A stretch of 64,000 nt of DNA, taken from contig OX422223.1 in assembly GCA_949130495.1 (NCBI GenBank), positions 72,910,751 through 72,974,750 on the forward strand, written 5' to 3'. The notes below the pieces were generated by a model, which saw nothing but the letters and a program-made list of their open reading frames with translations, was not told where the DNA came from and ran no database searches. The DNA is from Sambucus nigra. Lineage: Eukaryota > Streptophyta > Magnoliopsida > Dipsacales > Adoxaceae. Each line of letters starts with the position of its first letter. Position 1 is the first letter of the stretch. Below, one piece after another: positions 1 through 12,330 of this stretch. Position numbers and translations under genes: made by a program.

Positions 1-870
1 TAAGTGGTTCAGCTAATTAGGCCTACGTCCACTGTGCAAGTTAGTGAGTAAGGTCACTGATATAAGGCACTAACGGCCATGGATACAATCTCTCAAGCTT
101 TCTCTCTCTATAGTGTAAATTGACAGAGTTTTCAGCTAGGGTTGTATTTTTGGGGTCCTTTATCTCGGTAGGAGAAGACATGTATATATAGTGTGTACGG
201 GGTGTAATGCACCCCCTATGCATGCAATTAGCATGTGTGAGTTGATCTAGCCAATCTGATGAAGACATCTGTCACTGTCACATGTAAAGAATGATAATGA
301 AATATTCTCCCCACGTGAGGGGAATGATTTGTTATAACTGATTTGTGTACACGTGTTCCCAGTCATGCGTATGGGAGTAAAGGCTCGACCATGATCAATT
401 GATTCTAACCTCGGCCTGGAAGAGTACGAGGTTTGTGAAGTCTGGCTGTTGCCCAATCTGAGATAAATCAAGGTGGCCTCGGCTCATGTGAGGCCGAGGT
501 AAGGCAAGTGAAGTCATAAGGTCGACTGGGGCCGAGGTTCAGCAAGTGCAGGTAGGAACACCGGCTTATTCTATGCCGAGGTTGGTTACAATGATGGTGT
601 GGCTCTCGTGACCTCGTCTTGAACCCAACCGATGTTGTCAACCCTGGATGGCTTGATGGATAACTTCCCCCACGGACCATGAAGACCTCAATTGCTGTCT
701 AACTATGAGGCAGCTAGCAATGTCAGCCATGGCTGACCTTTCTCAGGACGAGACCGCTGGTCACCAATCTAAGGCCCTTCTAACCTCGGCCGTCCCCCTG
801 GACGAGGTTGATGTCTTTGAGCTGTTGGGTACATTTAGGGCATATCATTTGTAATCGATCATTTGTATCA
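1..870 (-). repeat. Tat-type LTR fragment J (reverse orientation)
   Basis: Read on the minus strand, positions about 45-8 carry the R/U5 block TGGACGTAGGC...GAACCAC, which also occurs in the LTRs of element B (12818-12850). Upstream on the minus strand are a TATATATA stretch near 190 and, at 460-830, many GCCGAGG/CCTCGGC motifs like those of B's U3. The LTR runs off the left edge, so its 3' end and primer site are not visible; the inner boundary near 870 is a guess. No coding sequence is supported. Confidence 0.45.
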
Positions 871-901
871 TCTCTTGTGTAAATTGAAATTGGCGGGGGA
901 A

Positions 902-1861
902 TGTTGGATAAATTTAAACATTTAATATAATATAATATTTAGTTGTTAATTTTATTATGTTTATTAATGTTTTTTATTTTTAAACTTAGTTTCCGTTTCA
1001 TTTTAGAAGGAAGAAACGTGAGAAAATGGGTGTGAAAGATAGTAGAGTACTCAAGTATCACATTGGAAGAATACCACAAAAAGTGGTGGTATATTAACTA
1101 AATGACAACTAAGATTCTTAGTTGAATAGTCAAATAAAAGGCTATGATACCACGTATTGCGGTGGTGCTTAAGCACCACCAATCGCGACTCGCGACGGGT
1201 GAAAGAGCGATTGGGGGACTTAGGGCGCATTGCGCGCTTTGACGCGCATTTGGCACTTCGCACGTGCGCATCATCACTTGGAGCGTGGGAGCCTAAAGTT
1301 TTGACAAAGTAAAACAAATCAACGACTGTGATTGAACGATCTGATACAAAATTTTAAAATCCCAAACGACTTGATTTGAGCCGTTAGATGAACTCGTAGC
1401 GTTTCGTGTAAGGTGGTGTCAATTCGCTTACGATGGGACGCCTAATCTGAACTGTTAGATCGAATCTATTCCAGACACGATCCAACGACTATTGAGTCAT
1501 TGTATGAAGAGCTGTGACTATTGAAGAACAGTCACATAAATGACTATAAAAAGAGTTTCAGGATTCTGTTTTGGACATCGAGAATTGCTAATTTCTCCTC
1601 TCTCCGTCCTCTATACATTGGCATTATCAGATTACAAATTCAGAGTGTTCTCGCTTTGATCAAACAGTATATAGTTTGAATCAAATAAAAAGTTTATACA
1701 TTGCATTATATCCTGACGGTAGATTCAGTAAACTCCATAGTGTACTCGCGATTTTTTTCAAACCAGTTTGAAAGAAATTTTACCTAAAAGACAGCGTTCC
1801 GAGAATATACCTTGTAAAATTTAATTAATTTTTTCGTTCTTTCCATATAAGAATTCCAACA
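902..1861 (+). repeat. LTR with TGTTGGA...TCCAACA ends, probably solo or 3' LTR
   Basis: The segment begins TGTTGGATAAAT and ends GAATTCCAACA, an inverted terminal repeat of the type that bounds plant LTRs. A purine-rich tract (GGCGGGGGAA, 892-901) lies immediately before it, as expected for a polypurine tract in front of a 3' LTR. A TATAAAA box is at 1545-1551. No target duplication is seen (GGGAA against CATGT) and no primer site follows, so it is not a 5' LTR of an iMet-primed element. The lineage is not determined; copia-like is the best guess. Confidence 0.5.
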
Positions 1862-3500
1862 CATGTTAGTAACCATTTCTCTCTTTTAAGTGATTTTAAT
1901 AGAATCACGCATGCAAACCTACCTAAAGAGAAAAAGAGCCCAACATTTAATATGCAAGCAAAATTTTTAAAATTTTCTGCCTCGCCGCATGGTACCTTTT
2001 GTGAGGATGAAAGAGCAAGTCAGGGGTCTTTGTGTCGTAATATTTTTTTTTTTTTTTTTTTTTATATATACTGTCGAGCCATCATTATCAAGTGAGGATC
2101 CCTCTCATAATAATCAGGAAGCAACTCCCATTATTAGCGGTATGGTGGGTCAATAGAGGAGAACCTCTTTTGTTGACTCGTCCTTTTCAAACTAAGTTCC
2201 TAAAACAAGGACGTTGTAGATCCTAAAGATATTGTGTATATTTGTTGTACTACTTATATTTTGTTGAAAGATAAAAACATAGGTTAAGTCGGCCATTAAA
2301 ATCTCTTGCAATTTCCATCACGGGGTGACCAAATTATGGTGCAAGGTACGAGTCCTACTTTGGCGACTATAACTTCAAACTGTCAACCTACTAATGTTTT
2401 AGGTTTTAAGCAATCAGAATATTCCAACGGCTACTGCTTTTTTAAATATGAAACTTTTTTTTTTTTTTTTTTTTAATAGAGAATTAAAGTAAATGTCATG
2501 TTCTTTTATTTAAATTTTTAGAATACTGCTTTTTAAGTTTATAAATCTTCTCCCTATGGTACAATATCATTTATTTGTGTGGTCCCTTTAGAGTTAGAAG
2601 TTCATTTTTTTTGTCCGCGCTAGCAGCACCATTTTTCATAATTTTTTATGATATTTTTAGTACAAGTACTAAATTTATAAAATTATTTAAAGTGTCATAT
2701 TTTTATATATTTTGAGAATTATGAGAATCTTTTTCCAAAATTTCCTTTTTTATTCTTATTACACGTGAATAATTCTTAACAACATCCTTCAAATATTCCA
2801 ACTGAGTTAGTTATGGATAATTCATAAGAACATCCTTCAAATACTACACTAAAGTTAGTTATGGATGAGCATGGCATGTTGGGGGAGCCTGGTTCTATCT
2901 TGATGGGTAAACACGGTGGCCTTAAAACAATTTCATTTGGGCTAAGGTAGTAGTTCTCTTAATGGTACTCTTCAGAAACAAAAAATTGGATTGATTATCT
3001 TAGTGACGAGACACCCATTTCCAGGAGCCGTATTCCATCAAGTGGTAATTTTTCCTCATAATCTCAATCTGATGAAAATGAAATTAGGATAATTTAACGG
3101 ATACCCTTTATTCCAATAAGCCTCAATCTATAGGCTCTAACTTGTATAAATACCAAAAAGGCCATTAAAAAGAAAGAAAGATAAAACCATCTTTAGAACA
3201 AATGAAGTTTAGAAAAAAATGGCAGACTTTGAAATCTTTAAAGTTATGACTGATACACAAAATGAAAATTGATGTGGGACTTCAAAACATTCGTGATAAA
3301 TTTGAAAAATCTTTACAATAGGAGATGAAAACAGTGCACTTCCCCACAAAAGCCTAAAAATATAGAGATGCCCGGGTTGAATAAATTTAGAGAAATTCAT
3401 TCTTCTAGAATCTCGTGCGAAGGCCCTCGAAGATAAATATTGGCTTTTGTTTATCTATTTTGGCCTATGGTCTAATATGAGGGTTTGTGTACTATATATT
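1862..3500. other. AT-rich intergenic stretch, no gene seen
   Basis: No open frame here has recognisable protein motifs. The stretch holds two long T runs (2041-2062 and about 2456-2474) and one short direct duplication (2771-2868). The T runs could be the reversed poly(A) tails of decayed retroposons, but no retroposon body is recognisable beside them. Confidence 0.5.
2771..2868. repeat. Imperfect direct duplication of about 48-50 bp
   Basis: Two consecutive units share the string ACATCCTTCAAATA, then an AC-rich stretch, then GTTAGTTATGGAT. They differ by a few substitutions and small indels. Confidence 0.6.
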
Positions 3501-4808
3501 TAGTCTTCTACCTAAATAAACCTAGAGGGGGTGCGAATATGTTTATTTACAATTTTTTTCCGATTTTAGCTAGTTTGATTTTTCTTATTAATTTGAACAA
3601 ACCTAGCACAATGTTCTACTAGGTGAGATGATACTCTTATCATCAGTTTGAAGTAATCAATCAGGAAATCTAGGTAAATTATGATAAACAAACAGTAGAT
3701 GCAAATCCTAAGGCGAAATTAAAGAATTAAACAAGATCTAAAGTAGATATAAATGATGTGTGTGATGTAAACAAAACAAGCAAGATAAACAACATACAAA
3801 GAAACCACAAGACAAATTTACGAGAAAATCCCCCACCAAGAGGTAAAAAACACTGATGCACATTGAAATTTCCCCCATTGATGACGTGCGATCCATCTGG
3901 AGCTCCATCAAACGAATAAGAAAGTCGCGTTAACCTCATTAGAGTCACACCGTGTTTGAACTCTCCAATAGCTCAAACACCTCCTATTAGATCTCGAGTG
4001 TTGATCTTTAATTCTGTTTAGAATGATTAGATTAAATCTAGGCTAAGTGAATCTAATTTTAAAACACTCTCAATTCCTCACAAATCATAGATCAAGTCTA
4101 AATATAGGTTTTCTCCCAATTTTGAAAGGAACAAGTTTTTTTGAATAAAGTGAAGCTATTGGAATGTTCTCATTCTCGAAAACAATATCATAGTAGTAGA
4201 GAACTTAAATATTTTGAAACCGAGGGAAACCAACCTTATTTATAGGAATTTTTTAAAATTTGGGTCCATCGTGCGCGTGGGGGTAAATTAGCACTATGCA
4301 CATGGTTTTAGATATGAAATAAATTCATGCTTAAAATGTGAAACCGTATGCACGGGGCCAATTTGTAGATGTTGACATGCTTTTCAAAAGAGTATCCGTG
4401 TGAACTGATTAGGCAAGAAAATATTTTCACTTTAATCAAACTTCATTTTGAAAACACGGGTCATTCCTAAGGTTATACACAACACTTCTCAAAATAGAAA
4501 ACCTCTCATTCAGTTCAAAACACCATTTTATGAAGATATAATAAAAAACGTGTGTGTGCAAATCCATAGATGTTCAATCATAATTCTTACTTCAAAAGGT
4601 TACGTCTTCACTTCAATAATGGAAGTCTTATTATAGAGAAGTTGAATATTAATATCATAGTTTAATTTTCACGATGTCTAATGAATAATACTCTCTCTAA
4701 CAAATGTTTATATGAATTCATGTTTTTTCTCTTGAGTAATGCAAGACTTAAATGCTTTGAAACATAATAAAGAAAACTTGTAGATATATACAAATGCTTA
4801 CATTATCA
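3500..4808 (-). repeat. Copia-type (SIRE/Maximus-like) LTR H, reverse orientation
   Basis: On the minus strand a GACAAAGGGTGATAT tract (4822-4809) is followed by TGATAATGTAAGC. This resembles the purine tract plus TG start of SIRE/Maximus LTRs and of family F here. The body to about 3500 has no coding capacity. The 3' end of the LTR is not found and no primer site was seen, so the low coordinate is approximate. Confidence 0.35.
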
Positions 4809-7800
4809 ATATCACCCTTTGTCAATTTCGTGGAAAAATCCCAAAACCCAAAAATCTCTTTCTTACAACTACCAAACTTACTCCACTAGCAATATAATGA
4901 GTGTAGTAAGTTGTAATGCACATATACCAAAGAAAACTCAAATGTTGAGTCCAAAACTTGTGATTAAGTCACATCAACTGTGACATCCCGCCTATTAAAA
5001 TATCGAGTGGTCAACCCTCTATCAAAATAAAACGTTTGTCTCATATGCCTCATTCTTAGCATCATTGTCGAAAACACACATTTTTTTCTAACCACCTAAA
5101 AATTAAATATGCCGGTGCCAAATTTTATATTTCGTTAAATTAACAACATGCGAAAATAAAATAATAATCAAACCATCCACACAAATAAAATATGAATTCA
5201 ACACACAATAAATATATAAATAAATAAGACTAAATAAACCATCGGTTCTCAAGAATAGAATCCAATAATAAATCTGAAATAATAAACTGAATACACAGTC
5301 TACTGAATAAACTAAAATACTGAATCTGAGGGGCGGCATGCTCGAGTAAATATGAAATAAAAATTCCTAAACTAGGAATGAATAAAAGAAGCGCCTATAA
5401 TAAGATCGCGCAAGCCTCCACACATGCTGCAGCTACGCATCCCTGAACATAATTCTCAAGATGGGCGTCTCTGTGGCTGGACACCTAAAATGATTTTGGA
5501 AAATATATTTTGACATGGGTCAGAGCCCGAGTAAAACAATTTGAAAATATCTAGCAATCAATTAAAATATAATGATTAAATATGCATGAACACTTTCCAT
5601 ATTTAAGATTGTGTTGCACTCTCTTGAGAAATAACTCACCCATCATCTAATGTGAGCACCTATTGCTTACCTTCTAACCCAACTTGTTATGCTATCCCAC
5701 CTAACTAGGCTTGTTACACTTCTTTCTGTCACGCTACTCTAACCCGAGTATTTCTTATCTTGATTTATAAGTTATCTACTCATTAATTTATTTAATCATT
5801 TTAACTTTGATTACGTACGTAACATTCACACTAGTTATATATGAAGTACCAATTAATGATATAACATTCACACTAGTTATATCTGAAATACAATCACACT
5901 TTATGTATTAAATATCTATATAATTATCTACCGATTATATACGTACTAGTATACTATAACATTCACATATATGTTGCGTATAATAACCATCAATTTTCGA
6001 CTAATAACTCACCGGATTCTTTCTCTAAAATGCTATAACCCCAAGTATACTCAATCCAACCCGGATACCATAAGACGGTTAATTCACACCGAATTAGGCA
6101 ATAAAATTGTAAGCATAGTGGAGGTGGTCATAGTTCCCCGATAATGACCAAATCATACCTAAAACGCCTCACCTAAAAAAGAACACGCAAATATATACCG
6201 GACGCTATGACCCATAGACTATACTCTCCCTGAATTCACTAGCCATAGGATTCACTCACATCGCACAACCTCCTATGATAACACTAGAGCAGTATATATT
6301 CACATAAATATCTAATACATAGATTTATAAAGCACACAAGTATATATATACTATCACATTATCCGTGTATATATATATATATATATATAATAACATCCTG
6401 CTAACTCGCGCCTAACTCTCGTAGCACTAGACCGTAATACTCAAGTCTGTATTCCTGACTCTTATTTAATTTAGTTTCACATCCATTAAATAATTTAAAG
6501 TATCTTCACTTGTTAATATACCCGGACTCAAACAATCGTCCCGTAATTAAACATATATGAATTTATTTCACTCAATTCATTATTTAGGTTCCTCCTTTTT
6601 CTCACCTTTCTAGGCTCATATACATCCACCTATAATCCTTAGGTAAAATAATCCCGGGGATCCATACTCGGAATTGATTTCGAACTAAAGATTTCGATCT
6701 CGAACACCCTTTTGTAGAAAATTCATAACAAATTAAAAAAAAATCAGAAAAATATGAAATGGCGCCCATGCGTTCGTAACGAAAAGATCTATCTCCATGT
6801 CCAAAACCTAGGGTCGTTTGAACGAGATATCAACCTCGTTCGAAAGAGATTCCAATATCATTTTAATGACAACCTCAACTCATTCAACCGAGTTTCTGAC
6901 GAATCATCCCTAGGTCGATCCATCTATATCTGAACTGGTCATCTTCTTCGAAAATCATTTTTGTCCATTTTAACCCTCAAACCTTCATGGATTCAACCCA
7001 AACTTCAACCCAATTAATACCCCATGTTTATTACCTCCATAAACAGGTTCTAACTCAGATATATATCATCAATCATCACTGATAGAGTTCAAGAATTGGA
7101 TTTTTCTTAAAATTTCTTCAATCACAAATTCAATAATCCGAATTCAACAACAATTGCTACTAAGTTTCGATTATAACTTCATATGATAGTATTCTCACAT
7201 TAATTAAACATCAGTTTCACCTTTAATGCTTAAATCCCCCAAAACCCAAATTTCACACATGTCACCCTCCCAAAACGAATTTATCAACACATACTATAAT
7301 GTGAACATGCAATTCTACTATTTAAATCAAAAGCAAATTTGATTACTTGACTTTAGGATTTTTAGGGTCTGATTCCATGTAGAAGATGATGAATCTGTGA
7401 AAGCACACCCGAATCCCCTTTGAATTTGGTCTCTAAAGCCCTCTCATTTTCTTCTTTTCCCTTCTCTCAATTTCTAGGGTTTTTAATTGATTTATGGCTG
7501 CTTCTAACTCCAACACTTAGGTTTACAACTCTTCATATTGTAATTAAGCTAATGAGCCAAGCCCAAATGACTCGAACACCTTCGCGTGGGCCCGATTATG
7601 TCTAAAAAGGCCATGGTGCCCAATTACTACGCTCGGGTATACTCTTTCGACTATCTTAAACCATTTGGAATTAATCGCGACCTTGAAATTTCCATCCAAG
7701 TCACTCTACAATAAATTCATATCTTGATCCCAAGTAGTCTATACCGACTCTCAGTTGAGATAAAATATCACCACGTCACTATCACTCTCTAGGATGTAAA

Positions 7801-8700
7801 ATTAATAACTTACGATTCACATAGTATTATATTCCATAAATTTTAACCATTATCTTTCCCGATTAATATTTTAGTTAACACGTAATAATTAATTCAATTA
7901 AATTACGGCATACGTGTAATTTAAAGTACTTGAATTAATTAAATATAAATGATTAAAAATATGGGTTGTTACATCAACATGATAATGCTTGAAACACATG
8001 AATCAAAGACACAAGATCATGCAGGTAAGGTATGAACTAAGAGAAACTCCCCCTGCTTTGTGAATGCTCAGATAAATAAATATGATAAAAATCATGAAAG
8101 CATATGAAATGAGATAAATTCATCCAGTATCCTCAATCATATTATGTATATGATCCCCCTTCGTGGAACATCTTTCCTTAAATGAATGTTCCCCCCTAAA
8201 CATGTGAATCTCCAAATAAAGAAAATAGGGATAATTTCTCCTATATTTGTTGTTTCTTCCCATTTTTGACATAAAAAGTCAAAGAAAAGTAAAAAGACAT
8301 AGATAACGACTAGGGCATAGTAAAGATGACCAGAATCACAATGTAAAAGTAAAACTAGCAAAGCAAAAGCTAGAAAACACGTGATATAATCAATGCTATA
8401 ATGAAAGTACTATATCAAAATCATCGTGAGTATAAGCAATACAAACATGTGAATATAATAACAAATGATTTATAGAATGTGAGTCTCAAAACAGGAATTA
8501 ATAGACAAGATATAAAAGTCATTAATTCATGTGAAGTGGGATAAGTGATATAAACATATTTAATTAGTTTATATAACAAGGAAAACAGATAACAGTGATA
8601 AAACCTCTTAAATATATGGATAATAAAAAAACCCATACAAATGACCAAAAGTATCATTAATAAAATACGGAATAAAGTACTTGATTCGTATCAAATATTG
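4809..8700 (-). mobile_element. Remnant 3' internal region of copia-like element H, split by solo LTR G
   Basis: 4809-4978 and 7979-about 8700 are continuous once G and one TCAAC copy are removed. The right part carries scattered CCCCCT blocks (8048, 8155, 8190), which are purine blocks on the minus strand, like the 3' non-coding region of family F. No pol or gag motif is seen. The right boundary is uncertain. Confidence 0.35.
4979..7973 (-). repeat. Solo LTR G (chromovirus-like, 2995 bp) with target duplication TCAAC
   Basis: It starts TGTGACATCCCGCC and ends GGGTTGTTACA, and is flanked by perfect 5-bp copies of TCAAC (4974-4978 and 7974-7978). The first 110 bp match the outer part of the tandem-array LTRs at 46721, 52149 and 57557, including the CATTCTTAGCATCA and GTCGAAAA strings. 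So it is a relative of that Tekay/Del-like family, read on the minus strand. No gag, pol, primer site or second LTR is present, so this is a solo LTR left by recombination between the two LTRs of a former element. A TA microsatellite lies at about 6368-6390. Confidence 0.85.
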
Positions 8701-9737
8701 CATTTATTTACCCTTTATAGTTATGAATTTTAACCCCCTCGGGTACCTTAATACCTATTTTTATGCTAGTTAAACAGACAACCTCTTTTATGTATGTTTC
8801 TATGCTTTGCGAGATATAATTGAGCTTTTGTAGCTATTAAAGTGCTAAGTGCGAAGTTTGGTCGCATTTTAAGAAAGTTCCATCATAAAGTGTAGATTAA
8901 AGGGCATTTTAGTCCTTTTAAAATTTTCTCCCAAACTCTTTATGAAGTGTATCCCTCTGACCTAACTTTGTGTAACCTTTAAACATGCATAATTTCGATT
9001 TATAAAGAGGAAGTTACAACATTTTTCTTATGTTGATGCAGGAAGATTAATCTAGACCTGAAGGGGAGAATTAATCAGCCATATGGGCGAATGGATTAGG
9101 TCATTTGGTTAGGAACTCAAGGGAGTGTTCGCAATCTAACATGTGTATTTAATAAATGTTCATTTAAACTCCAATTTAAAGGCTTGCTAAATATTTTCAA
9201 AAGAACTTGGGCTCTTACCCGTACTTACAAAACTTTTTCCAAAAACTTTTAGGTGTCTAGCCACAGGGACACCAAGCAGGATGATCTGTTCCATTGATGC
9301 GGAGATTCAACACTTGTAGATGCTTGCAGGTATTTGGACTTAGTCGCTTCAGTTATTTCATTCCCATAATGGGATGTAGTTTAGTATTTCATTTGGGTGT
9401 GTTTCCCCAACATTATTTTATTTCATCCAGACTCTTTATTCAGTTGAACTTTATATTAGACTTGGGAACCAATGGTTTATTCGGTATTATTTTATTCATT
9501 ATTTATCTTTTGTTGGGTTTGTATTATTGCTGCGTCGATGTTTAGTGATTATAATTATCTTCTACATGTTGTTGGGTTAATAAAAGACAAAACTTGGCAT
9601 CAGCTTTTTTAATACTAGGTGGTTAGTTAAAATTTAAAAAGTTTTCGACAGTAATGATAAGAATGAACCAAATGAGACTCTTGTTTTATTTTCATGAAGG
9701 ACTGATCACCCGGTATTTAAATAGGCGAGGTGTTACA
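8700..9737 (+). repeat. Chromovirus-like LTR fragment K (3' end at 9737)
   Basis: The right end, CACCCGGTATTTAAATAGGCGAGGTGTTACA in outline (about 9707-9737), matches the reverse complement of the tandem-array LTR start. The string AGGTGTCTAGCCACAGGGAC (9251-9270) also has a counterpart in those LTRs. So this is the 3' part of a related LTR in the opposite orientation. The left boundary is not visible and no target duplication was found. Confidence 0.5.
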
Positions 9738-9823
9738 ATGTGACAACATGAATTTATTAAAGTAAGATAATATTCATTTAATTTTTATTTTTATTTACAA
9801 AAATTGTTAAATTGCATGTACTT

Positions 9824-9828
<5 letters not shown>

Positions 9829-9864
<36 letters not shown>
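9829..9864. repeat. (AT)n microsatellite
   Basis: An uninterrupted AT dinucleotide run of about 18 units, between LTR fragments K and I. Confidence 0.95.
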
Positions 9865-9867
<3 letters not shown>

Positions 9868-9990
9868 TGATATAATAATTTCAGTTATATATAACAATAC
9901 AAAAATCAAAATTACTTGTATACAGTAATTTAGAAACTTTAAGAATTGCGTATGAAAATATAAAACAATTTATATTTTGTTTAATTTTGT

Positions 9991-10700
9991 TGTGACTATT
10001 GTACCCCAACTATAGGGTGACTCGTGGACCAACCAGAAGCTGATACCTGGCATCATAGACAGACCAGTTGGATACTTTACAAAACAAACGAGTCGAGGAC
10101 CCCTAAATTAGTCGGCTCATATTGTGTTTTAATCGATCAAACAAACTTCCTAACTCAATTGGTCAACATTGTTTGAGGAAGTATGCACCTTGTGACTGGA
10201 TGACGTCGACAACTTGATACATGTGCAATTAATTGGATATATGCAAATATCCTCCCATAGATGTCAATAACTTATTATAATGACTCTCGCTCCAAAATTA
10301 TAGAACCTCTTTTCACCTCACTTGTAAAGGTGAGACAAGTGTCCCCTCACTTTTTTTCTCCATTAACTTCCTACAAATAATACACACAAACCTCATATGA
10401 GGCATGCGACTTTTACTTACTATTATGATGCCCAAATATGAAGAGAACTTAAGATCTTATGAATTTTATTATGCAATGGTGTTCTCCTAGTGATCAATAA
10501 ATAAACTAATACATATGGGCATAGGCACTAATTTGGGTAGAACCATATATATTTAGGTTCATTTCCCTATTTATATTCTCTATTTGTATTTCAGTAATAA
10601 TGTCTCTTATCTTGTTTATTTGGCAGTAATTAGTCTGTTTAGATAAGATTAATTCCATACCAATTTTTAATAATCGACGCCATTTGTGGGAAATGTCCAG
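9991..10700 (+). repeat. Tat-type LTR I with degenerate primer site
   Basis: The block GGGCATAGGCACTAATTTGGG plus GAACCA (about 10518-10545) corresponds to the R/U5 block of element B. It is followed at 10673-10692 by CGACGCCATTTGTGGGAAAT, a decayed version of the tRNA-Asp-type primer site TGGCGCCGTCTGTGGGAA of element B. The left end at about 9991 (TGTGACTATTG) is inferred. Nothing recognisable as gag follows; the element is truncated within a few hundred bases. Confidence 0.5.
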
Positions 10701-11099
10701 GCATGTTATTTTCCCAAATTGTTGATTGCTAAGGCTTAATGATACCCGTATTCAGTGAGCCAACGAATTTCGAGTCGACTCATCCTAATGTCAAAGGGTT
10801 AGAGTTATTTGTAAAAGAAATTTTCATTTTATTCTTAGAACTCTTTAATATCTCCATTTAGATCGACAATTTGATGCATTTATCTGTGTTTAATATAAAT
10901 AGTGATATTATGTACACTGTGAAATTATGTTCTTATGATTTATCTTATTAAAATTTGTAATAATTATGAAAGTAGTCATGCGGCAGAGGAGATAGTACCA
11001 TCCACCCATTTGGAATGGCCAATTTGTAAGGAATTTTGTAGATCTTAACCACGAGCCAAGATTTTACTCAAGAGAACATGAAGTTTTTGACCCAAATTG
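10700..11099. other. Unassigned stretch between LTR I and F1
   Basis: About 400 bp of AT-rich sequence with no open frame of note. It could be the decayed leader of the Tat element whose LTR ends at about 10670. Confidence 0.4.
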
Positions 11100-11680
11100 T
11101 GTGGACAAATTTTCAATCGAGTCAATTTGTATGTAATTGGGTTATTTCTGAACAAAACATTTTAGTCGTAGATAAGCCTTCTTATTGTTGATCCCATAAG
11201 CCTATGACGTGCTTCATGAAGATGTAGAGACCAACCCTTAAATATTAGATACAACGTGTCGTGTTTAGTAGCAAGTTTTTCTTCACGTTTATCGATGATC
11301 TCTCATGTATGAATGCATATCAAATATGGGTCTTTGGATATTTTTAAGGGTTTTTCGTTTTTTAACTTCAAATGTTTTTTGGATATATTTTTAAATAACA
11401 ATTCCAAACAATTTTGTTTAAAAACACTCACCCAATTTTTTTTAAGGACTATATTCTAAATGCATCCATACCAGTGATATTCACGGTAAACATGAAGACA
11501 AACTTGTCATGAAAACAAGGCATGATACGTATCCATATTTGAATTGGTTGCTACATCTTCATCGAATATGTTACGTGCTTATGAAATCTAAAATACAAAG
11601 CCTAACCTATGACTCAAATGTTTTTTTCAGAATTAAGACAATTATAAACAAATTAACTCGATTGGAAATTTATCCTTACG
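11100..11680. repeat. Inverted pair of family F LTR 5' ends
   Basis: 11103-11345 (plus) and 11680-11465 (minus) are diverged copies of the same sequence, the first 220 bp or so of the family F LTR. Both arms contain versions of CAATCGAGT(C/T)AATTTGT, a TTCTGAA block and CATGAAGATGTAG. The spacer is about 120 bp. The minus arm is the start of the F1 LTR (TG replaced by CG at 11680); the plus arm is a fragment of another copy. The rest of both LTRs is missing, so the junction is a truncation or recombination product. The palindrome could fold as a large hairpin. Confidence 0.55.
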
Positions 11681-12330
11681 AATCTCTCCCTTTGGCTATT
11701 CTGTGACTAAATAAAAATATAAATCGTATGGGCCGTCAAGCTCTCTAAAAAGACTCGATCCCCAACCCTAAAAGGAAAAAGAGTATAAACACCCAATAAA
11801 CACATATGATGGGTAGCTTTGCGTGTTTTTAAAGATTTCTACATGTTGCAAACTTTCACCCTTAAACACACCTTCAAATGCAAATAGAATATAATAAGTA
11901 TAAAATTTGGATAAGAGTAACTTTTGAACTATGCCTAACAATCTCGACCTAGGTAAGACATCTCACCCAAAGATAAAAACATCTTAATCATGAAAATAAA
12001 GATACTATTTCTCCCCCTTTTCGTTCAAGAATAGACAAAGTAAGAAAGCATAAAACTATTTCTCCCCCTAAATATGTGAACATATGATACGAAGAGAAAT
12101 AGGGAGGAAGGAATAAAATCATACAATGGTGTAAAGTGCAACAAAAACAAAACATTGCAACATAAGCGTAATTAATCCAAATAATGATCAACTAATATCA
12201 ATATCTCTTAAAAAAATACCAATATGAATAAGCAATAAAGTATGATAGTAATTTTGAGATTACCAATTTTGAGAATATGGCATATAGAATTCCAAATAAA
12301 ATCCAAAGAAAAAGAATATGGCAAACATGG
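11681..12330 (-). mobile_element. Copia-type element F1, 3' non-coding region and polypurine tract
   Basis: On the minus strand the tract GCCAAAGGGAGAGATT (11697-11682) directly precedes the LTR start, the arrangement seen in F3 at 39965-39984. The rest aligns with F3 positions 39985-40670, with shared strings such as TAGACAAAG, CATAAAA and GGCAAACATGG. The region is cut by element B at 12331 and resumes at 23928 for about 55 bp. No coding sequence is seen; the small open frames here are chance. Confidence 0.65.
12326..12330. repeat. Target site duplication CATGG of element B, left copy
   Basis: CATGG precedes the 5' LTR and is repeated exactly at 23928-23932. The paralogous unoccupied sequence in F3 (about 40670-40685, GGCAAACATGGACTAAATG) carries it once. 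Confidence 0.95.

Noticed and set aside
902..1861. Complete element with target duplication around this LTR
   Set aside because: The flanking five bases do not match and neither a primer site nor a partner LTR was found, so only an isolated LTR is claimed.
2041..2062. Long T run as the tail of a SINE or LINE
   Set aside because: No recognisable retroposon body, internal promoter boxes or target duplication beside it.
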